NCBI GenBank assembly: GCA_958295665.1
Contig: OY282560.1
Span: 85,846,311-85,910,310, forward strand
Direction: 5' to 3'
DNA length: 64,000 nucleotides
Source of the DNA: Tipula vernalis
Lineage: Eukaryota > Arthropoda > Insecta > Diptera > Tipulidae
Below are positions 57,766 through 64,000 of this stretch, in pieces. Below the pieces are notes generated by a model. The model saw only the letters and a list, made by a program, of their open reading frames with translations. It made no database searches and was not told where the DNA came from. The number at the start of each line of letters is the position of its first letter. The first letter of the stretch is position 1. Made by a program: the position numbers and the translations under genes.

Positions 57766-59563
57766 GGCCCTATTGCACCAACTAATTATCACTTATTACT
57801 TGTCAACTTATCATAAGTTAGTTTTTTTGATAATGATAAGTGATAAGTGTTTCACCAAAAATAACAAAATCTCACTCACTTATCAATTTGAAAACTTATC
57901 AAATTTTGATAATGATAAGTTATAAGCGTTGCACATCAGATTGTTTATAACTTATCAATTGACAAATTATCAAATTTTTATGATAAGTTGTAATGATCTA
58001 TACAAAAATACTATAAATGTGATAGTGTTTGCAAAATGGTTTTGTACTTATATAGCAAAACAATTAAAAAATTGTTATTCTGTAATTTACATGTATGGTA
58101 TTTATATTTTTGCTTGTATACTATATAATTATAAATAAAGAGAAAACTTTCTCAATTGAGAGTTCTTACTTCAGTGTCTAGAATCAATTGTAAAACTTTT
58201 CTTTTGTTGCTTTTAAAATAAATTCTCTTTTCTAACTGTAAATAATTTTGCAACAGTACTTAAATGTAAACAATTTATTTTCATAACAAATGAATTAAGA
58301 GAATTCCTATTAACAAATAAATTGAATTTTACTACATTATACAAAAATTGTAATCGTCATATACAAACCAAAATGATTTTTCACTATTCGACTCGTCTGC
58401 TTATGAGCACGATTAAATCTTTGCTCTATTACATCATCCGGATTTTTTCGGATTGGTGGGATAAGCCAATCTTTAAGGGGAAGCACTGTCACCCAAAATC
58501 ACAGCACCGGGGAACGCACGAAAACTAGACTCAAAATTGCTAAATAGCCTTGTATATCGCAATACTCTGGAGTCATGGACACTACCTGGCCAATTTGAAT
58601 TTACTGCATAAAAGCTGAGGTCTGAGCCGCACACTTTCATTGCATTCAGTGAATGTTTTCCATGTCGATTTGCAAAGTTCCTTCATTGACCGTAGCTGGA
58701 TCTATATTAATCATTGTTCCATCGAAGCAACCAGCTACCTGAGGATAACTAACCATCTCAAGAAAATTCTATCCTGGACATTCCTAACCAATGCAGTGTT
58801 GTTAGTAGCTGCAATAGAGAATTGAATGCGCCATTTCGGTCGCTTCCATGGTGCAAATTTGCTCCGATTTTTATTAATACCTGCTCAATTTGTTCATGTG
58901 ACAAACGAAAATTTTTATCACTCCCGAGTCCAGAGAATATTTGGTTCTGGCTTTCGCTACACGATTTGTTCCTTCGTTTTCATCCTCGAATAATCTTTGG
59001 AACCGACGCATGTATTTATAAAAATTATTTTTTCGCTTAATAAATTTCAGTTTTTGTTTACTAAATTTGATGTAACACCTATATTTGATAACTACCTCTA
59101 TAAATAATTAATAGTTTTATTGAACAATGTGTTTGTACTGTGTGTTTTAAAATTGAACAAAAGTACTCATCTTACAATAACCGCAAAAAAAAAACGTTTT
59201 TAACAGACTTCCGACATACCACTACAATTTGTAGCTCTTATTAATTTATTTGAGTAGTGAAATTTTTCTTATTGATATTTTGGATAAGTTATGATTAAAG
59301 TAGTCGATTGATAAGTTAAAACTTTTGATGCAACAGAACTACGAAAAAATTATCAAAAACCTCAAACTTATCGCTTATCAAAATATTACTTATCATTTAT
59401 CATTTCGCAAATTGGTGCAACTTAATTTTGATAAGTGAGTGCTTATCACTTATTATAACTCAATTAAATACTTATCAAATTTCAAATTGGTACAACAGAA
59501 AATTATCAAAAATTATGATAAGTTGATAAGTAATATGTGATAAGTAGTTGGTGCAATAGGGCC
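57766..59563 (-). mobile_element. PIF/Harbinger transposon with TTATCA-rich ends
   Basis: Inverted ends GGCCCTATTGCACCAACTA are flanked by CTG on each side (57763-57765, 59564-59566). About 200 bp at each end are filled with TTATCA and TGATAA motifs. The interior holds a broken Harbinger transposase on the minus strand. The 3-bp duplication fits the superfamily, although CTG rather than TWA is unusual. Confidence 0.78.
58370..58990 (-). pseudogene. Harbinger transposase (HARBI1-like), broken
   Basis: On the minus strand the stretch 58760-58700 reads YPQVAGCFDGTMINID with the first catalytic Asp; 58600-58540 reads HDSRVLRYTRLFSNFE; and 58520-58490 reads FPGAVILGDS with the second. Family members continue YPLKxWLxPP here, which is visible after a frameshift. 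Stops are frequent. No Myb-like partner gene was recognised. Confidence 0.72.
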
Positions 59564-59769
59564 CTGAACAGCGGAATTATCAAGAATTTTGCAAGTTCAG
59601 TTTCGATCTGAATGAGAATTACGAAAATTTTTATTATTTTCCAGTCAATCTCATCAGGCTATAGAGACTGAATTGCTAGTTACATTTTTGATTACTTTCT
59701 TTATATAGAAAGCAACCATGTAGTTATGTAGTATTAGCGAATTATACCCAATATATTCTTATTAGATTT

Positions 59770-59897
59770 TTAATAATTTCAATTTTATTTTATTTAACGC
59801 ATAAATACGATTAACTACCGTTATGTACCGGAAGAATCTTATGTTTCAAACAGAAATCGTATTTATGCGTTAAATAAAATAAAATTGAAATTATTAA
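59770..59897. repeat. Perfect 43-bp inverted repeat (hairpin)
   Basis: 59770-59812 and 59855-59897 are exact inverted copies separated by 42 bp. Each arm contains TTTATTTAACGCATAAATAC or its inverse. RNA from it would fold into a long stem. No terminator or known element matches. Confidence 0.9.
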
Positions 59898-59899
59898 GT

Positions 59900-60665
59900 A
59901 TTTTAACTTAATATAAATTAATTGCAGCAAAAGGTATAGTTGGATTATCATCCAAGAGAACATACCACTCAGTTAGTGAAAGCCAAAAACTGTAAATTGT
60001 TTGTTTTAAGTACATACAAGCTTTAAACTTGCATCGATGCTCGGTAAATTTATAGGATGGCCTATTTTTATTTTCTATATAATCTCCTTGAGCTTGGAGA
60101 TATTTCCACTTCTTGAAATATTAAGTCAGCTTCAATAAGCCATCAAAAATTACTTTTGGCTCTTTGTTCTCAAATTGAGTTTCTAAGCAGGGCTTAGGAA
60201 TTTTATACAAAAATATGTACCTAAAATATGTAACTAAAATTGCAAAATATGTGGTAAAAATATGTGATTAAAATGAAAAATGTGTGGTCAATTTTCGAAA
60301 AGAAAGACAAAACTAGAATTGATCATCAGAGGTTTGCAATTAACTCATTAAAAAAAGGTACTTGGTTAAAATTTTGGCTGTAAAGTACGATCTAACTCCA
60401 CTGTATTATAAAGTACGTAAATGGTTCCTATACCTCTAAAGAACACCGTGATGGTTGAGACGATTCACGCTATTAAAATGGGGGTACAATTGCATTTTAT
60501 ATGTTTTTATAGTTCAATGTACTTATTCTTGTTTGATATACATATTTAAATTTCAAAGAATTCCTTTACTTAAATACATTTTCCAAATTTTGGACTAATC
60601 AGATAAATGTCGAAACTGGACGAGAATTATTTCATTTTTGATAAAGGTATACATTTGGTCAAAGA
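59900..60665. other. Presumed nemo intron, nothing recognised
   Basis: AT-rich, no gene or repeat pair recognised. It contains a local ATATGT-rich patch near 60210-60290. Confidence 0.45.
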
Positions 60666-60669
60666 GCTG

Positions 60670-61300
60670 GTCAACTTTTTGTTAAAATAATTTTATACTG
60701 GCTGAGAATTTGTGAAAAGATAGTTTTTTGTCCCTAAGACGGGTATCGACAATCTGGAGTCGTCCAAGAATTGTTCAAAGTTGCATTAAAACAAGCAGTT
60801 TAAAATGAAGTACACCGCTTGAAGTTTTTATAATGTGTAATTTAGACCTATTTAAGCGATAAAACAAATTGATAGGCGATATCTCTGGGCCATATCGGTC
60901 ACCAGGCGAGTGTAAAGTGGCATTATTGAAATACAAATGTTTTATACCGCTTGTTATTTTTACGGTACATTTCCAACGCTACAAAAAGATAAGAAAACTA
61001 AAGCTAGGTCGATGTATTGGGGCTGGCTTTAATTTTTTTTATCTTTTAATAACATTGGAAATTTACAGTAAAAATGGCAGGCGGTCAATTTGCTTTATTG
61101 TTAAATACATGTTACAAAAAATTCAAGCAGTATGCTTCGTTTCGAACTGCCTTTGTTTTAATGAAACTTTGAACAATTCTGGAGCGACTCAGGCACATAG
61201 TAGTCCAACCAGGTTGTCGATAGCATTCTTAAGGGCGAAAGGGCTACTATTTCACACATTTTCAGCCGGTATAAGCTCTTTCAATAAAACTTTCATCATC
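60670..61300. repeat. Decayed long inverted repeat
   Basis: About 60670-60860 and about 61080-61300 are inverted copies. Both contain GGTATCGACAA or TATCGACAACCTGG, AGAATTGTTCAAAGTT and CATTAAAACAA in matching order. The right arm has an extra patch of about 20 bp. Possibly an old fold-back MITE. Confidence 0.6.
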
Positions 61301-61399
61301 TCTCCTACAATTAATAGGTCCACGAATAAAAATAACAATCACAAAATTTGCTTTTCTAGAAGAACTCTTTTTAAAGAAGAAAAACTTTTTAGCTTCTAA

Positions 61400-62300
61400 A
61401 AAAATGATTTTTGGCTTAAATGTCTTTGCTTTATCACATTTTAAGGTATGTAAGTGGTGTAAAAATATTTAAATATATTTGGTAACATATATGGCTCATT
61501 CAACTTTATTTGTTCTAAATCGAATGAATATCAAACAAATTTTTCTATCATCATCAACAAATCTCTTTTCTCTTAAAATTGGATTGGTATCGATCCAAAC
61601 GATATTTGCGTGATGTCAATAATACTCTAATTGTCAATCGACGTTTTTGAATTTTCTCACTCTTTTTAAAAACCGAACTAAAAATGCACTGTTTAGATAA
61701 ACCAAGCGTATCTCATTAACCACTAAAGATATTACACATAATTTGACAGAGATGTCTGTTAGGGCACTACCAACCTAAGAAAAAAAAAACTATTCGTTTG
61801 GATAAGGCCACGCGATTTAAATGAAAAAGTCTTACTACTTTTTGATCACAGTAGTGTGATGGGTGAAGAGTTAGCTTCACAAACCTCCAATTAAAACAAG
61901 GACCTTACCACCGACAACGCCATCATTCGTTGCTGGTTCGCGTTTGCGATTTCTGTACTACACAAAACGCAAAGCGAAAATATAAACGCTTTTAGGCAAT
62001 CTAGGTACAAGCAAATATATTCATACGTTGTATTTTATGGCAAACAACAAAGCGAACAAAATAATTGGTACTAAGTAGATTGATCCTTTAGTAGATCAAG
62101 AGGAAAAGATTGAAGTGTGTAGCACTCTTATACTTTCCTATCAATTTCAATTTCGCTTTCTTCTTTTATTAAATAGTGAGCAATTGCTATATTATTGTTT
62201 CTTTGAATCATTTTATACACAACTTTTTGAGTTTTTTGGCTTTATCAAACTTCACTTTTGACAAATAATTGTAAGTTAAACAAACGAAAATTCGCTAAAA
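61400..62300. other. Presumed nemo intron, nothing recognised
   Basis: AT-rich DNA with no frame or repeat I can name. Confidence 0.45.
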
Positions 62301-62305
62301 CATTG

Positions 62306-62553
62306 GGTGCGTCCGAAATGCGAATTTAAATGCACATTTTTTAAAATGCGCATTTGCATAAAATTAAATTTCTCTATAATCATTAAATTAATTGATTTTC
62401 GACAACTCTGAATTGATAAATCGATAATTATGATTAATTTAAATATAAATTGATATCAATCAACATGTTAAAAATGCACATAAAAACTACATCGCATGTA
62501 GTTGTTTGAAATGTGTCTTCGCTAAATGCACATTTTCCATTTCGGACGCACCT
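62306..62553 (+). repeat. MITE copy 1 (GGTGCGTCCG ends)
   Basis: Inverted ends GGTGCGTCCGAAATG and CATTTCGGACGCACC. Subterminal ATGTGCATTT-type motifs. ATTG stands outside both ends. Confidence 0.72.
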
Positions 62554-62557
62554 ATTG

Positions 62558-62809
62558 GGTGGGTCCGAAATGGAAAATGTGCATTTAGCGAGGACACATT
62601 TCAAAAAATTATATGCCATGTAGTTTTTATGTGCATTTTTAACACGTTGTTTGATGTCAATTTATCTTTTATTGAATCATATTAATCGATTTTTTTAATC
62701 CAGAGTTGTCCAATTTTAATTAATTTATTGATTTTAATAAAATCTAATTTAATCCAAAAATGCGCATTTTCAAAAATGTGCATTTAAGTATGCAGTTCGG
62801 ACGCGCCCC
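62558..62809 (-). repeat. MITE copy 2, inverted relative to copy 1
   Basis: Starts GGTGGGTCCGAAATGGAAAA and ends GGACGCGCC. Its left half is an inverse copy of the right half of copy 1. ATTG at 62554-62557 and 62810-62813. Confidence 0.72.
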
Positions 62810-62813
62810 ATTG

Positions 62814-62880
62814 GGTGCGTCCGAAACAGAAAGTGTGCATTTAGCGAAGACACATTTAAAAAAACTACACCTAATTCTGT
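62814..62880 (-). repeat. MITE copy 3, only one end visible
   Basis: Starts GGTGCGTCCGAAACAG and follows copy 2 for about 65 bp up to ACACATTT and AAAACTACA, then leaves it. The other end is not in the window, probably because a Tigger element is inserted here. Confidence 0.6.
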
Positions 62881-62884
62881 TTTT

Positions 62885-64000
62885 ACACGATTTTGAATTA
62901 ACACGGTTGAAAAAAAAAAAAAAAAACTTTTTGCACGTTCTAATTTGATATAGCACGGTTAATTTTTTTAACACTAAATGTACATATGTATGTATGTATA
63001 TTGTATATGAAGGAGATAAATAAACGTACAAAGCAATTGTCTTATTTCGTATTTTTACGGGGTTTCCCTTAAATTGTTCATACATTTTGATTTTGGCTTT
63101 TGTCAGTCATTTTGTGTTGGTTATTCGAATTAGACAGTCAGACAATTGTAATATTTCGTTGTTGTGAGTAAATTTTAAAACTTAATTAGTGTTTTAATAA
63201 AAATAAAGTGGTCATACACATTGATTAAATTGTTGTTCGTGTGTTTAATTAATACATAATGTCGCAAAAAAATAATCAAAAATTGAAAAGAAAGGGAATA
63301 TCTTTAGAAATTAAAATAGAAATTTTAGACCGCCTCGCAAAAGGGCAGGGTTCTACGTCTGTGGGTAAAATTTATGGGTTTAATGAAGCTACCATAAGAA
63401 CAATTAAAAGAAATGAAACTACGATTAGGCAGGCTGTATCTTTCGGAACAAAAACAAGTGCGAAAACGTCATCATATACCAGAGACGTTATTAAGGTTAA
63501 AATGGAAAAGGCTCTTATATTGTGGATAGAAGATCATAACCAAAAACGGGTGCCAATAGATGGCAATACTATCAAACATAAAGCTATCCGGATTTACAAC
63601 CAAATAAAAGAACAGGAGCCTGGTACATCGGCCCAGATAACTGAAAACGAGAAATCTCTATTTTCGGCAAGCACGGGATGGCTAACTGGATTTTTAGGTA
63701 GACACGCTTTACATAACATCCAAATAAAAGGAGAAATTGCATCAGCGGATGACTCGGCTGCTAAGGAATTTCCCCCTAAATTGGAAAAAATTATACAGGA
63801 AGGTGGATACACATCAGACCAAGTTTTCAACGCTGATGAAACTGGTCTCTTCTGGAAGAGAATGCCTAGCCGAACCTATATCTCAAAATCTGAGAAAAGC
63901 GCTGGAGGGTTCAAGGCAGCGAAAGACCGCATCACATTTTTATTTTGTTGCAACGCTTCGGGAGATCGCATTACAAAGCCATTGCTTATCAATCGAGCTC
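62885..64000 (+). mobile_element. Pogo/Tigger transposon, right end outside window
   Basis: Upstream of the transposase ORF are repeated AACACGGTT and AGCACGGTT motifs (about 62898-62960). Together with TACACGATTTTGAATTAACA they resemble the 5' region of insect Tigger elements as I know them. The exact left end is not fixed. It appears to sit inside MITE copy 3. Confidence 0.6.
63259..64000 (+). CDS. Pogo/Tigger-type transposase, partial (open at window end)
   Basis: A frame from the ATG at 63259 runs without a stop for 247 codons to the window end. Residues about 8-60 are a CENP-B/Psq-like HTH (RKGISLEIKIEILDRLAKGQ, GKIYGFNEATIRTIKRN). Then comes a second DNA-binding HTH (about 85-170; KALILWIEDHNQKRVPIDG, FSASTGWLTGFLGRH). 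The DDE core begins with VFNADETGLFWKRMPSRTY, containing the first catalytic Asp, and DRITFLFCCNASGD. Family proteins are about 450-550 residues, so about half is present. No lesion is seen, which suggests a fairly young copy. It lies in the presumed nemo intron on the same strand. Confidence 0.9.
   Translation, partial: MSQKNNQKLKRKGISLEIKIEILDRLAKGQGSTSVGKIYGFNEATIRTIKRNETTIRQAVSFGTKTSAKTSSYTRDVIKVKMEKALILWIEDHNQKRVPIDGNTIKHKAIRIYNQIKEQEPGTSAQITENEKSLFSASTGWLTGFLGRHALHNIQIKGEIASADDSAAKEFPPKLEKIIQEGGYTSDQVFNADETGLFWKRMPSRTYISKSEKSAGGFKAAKDRITFLFCCNASGDRITKPLLINRA

Noticed and set aside
60869..61399. Open frame of 176 residues on the + strand
   Set aside because: It lies largely inside an old inverted repeat, shows no motif, and has the hydrophobic, Phe/Lys/Ile-rich look of translated AT-rich DNA.
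62814..64000. Idea that the GGTGCGTCCG MITEs are derivatives of the Tigger element
   Set aside because: The MITEs abut ATTG rather than a consistent TA, and Tigger-like leader sequence begins only after MITE copy 3 breaks off, so a Tigger insertion into the MITE explains the order better.

Overview
The window looks like nuclear DNA of an insect, most likely a fly (Diptera). It is AT-rich and holds two conserved animal genes on the + strand. The first is a complete six-exon UBE3B-type HECT E3 ubiquitin ligase gene (21996-25544) with five introns of only 61-76 bp. The second is the first coding exon (41455-41660) of a nemo/NLK-type protein kinase. I see no second nemo exon, so 41661-64000 is probably a first intron of more than 22 kb. 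Almost everything else is transposable-element DNA. The mixture (P-type, copia, BEL/Pao, gypsy, CsRn1-type, jockey, R1, hAT, piggyBac-like, Tc1) fits a dipteran; the order is an inference.

Left block, 1-21450. A Tc1-like relic with long inverted repeats (378-1690), a fold-back MITE (1750-2209) and a decayed Helitron (about 2798-5130) lead into a BEL/Pao relic on the minus strand. That BEL copy is split at 6510/20524 by a CsRn1-type LTR retrotransposon (6511-20523, GACC duplication). The CsRn1 element is split at 8411/17852 by a TG...CA-ended insert (ATTG duplication). The insert holds an intact Tc1-like transposon (9039-10386, TA), a 2-kb non-coding TTAA-flanked piggyBac-like element (10423-12433), and a MITE (13685-17496, TTA). 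The MITE itself carries a nearly full-length P-type transposon (14137-17371, duplication ACCAATGAC). The stack is five layers deep and each layer is dated relative to its host by its own target-site duplication.

Middle block, 26990-39480. Degenerate copies of a repeat of about 175 bp form a broken array. A gypsy element (27249-31749, TTAAC) interrupts it, as does a second BEL/Pao relic on the + strand (about 31970-39140). A copia element (33282-37638, AAGAT) lies inside that BEL copy.

Right block, 41661-64000, presumed nemo intron. In order: an R1-like LINE fragment, a hAT element with an 8-bp duplication, a fold-back element built of 21-bp repeats and split by a jockey-type LINE, a second LINE on the minus strand, and a PIF/Harbinger element with TTATCA-rich ends. 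These are followed by a 43-bp perfect palindrome, a longer decayed inverted repeat, three adjacent MITEs that all abut ATTG, and a pogo/Tigger transposase frame still open at the window end.

Most element coding regions carry stops or frameshifts. The clear exceptions are the Tc1 transposase and, as far as seen, the Tigger frame. The host gene UBE3B is free of insertions, in sharp contrast to its surroundings. Boundaries given as about are read by eye. Family names rest on motif recognition and no database search was run.
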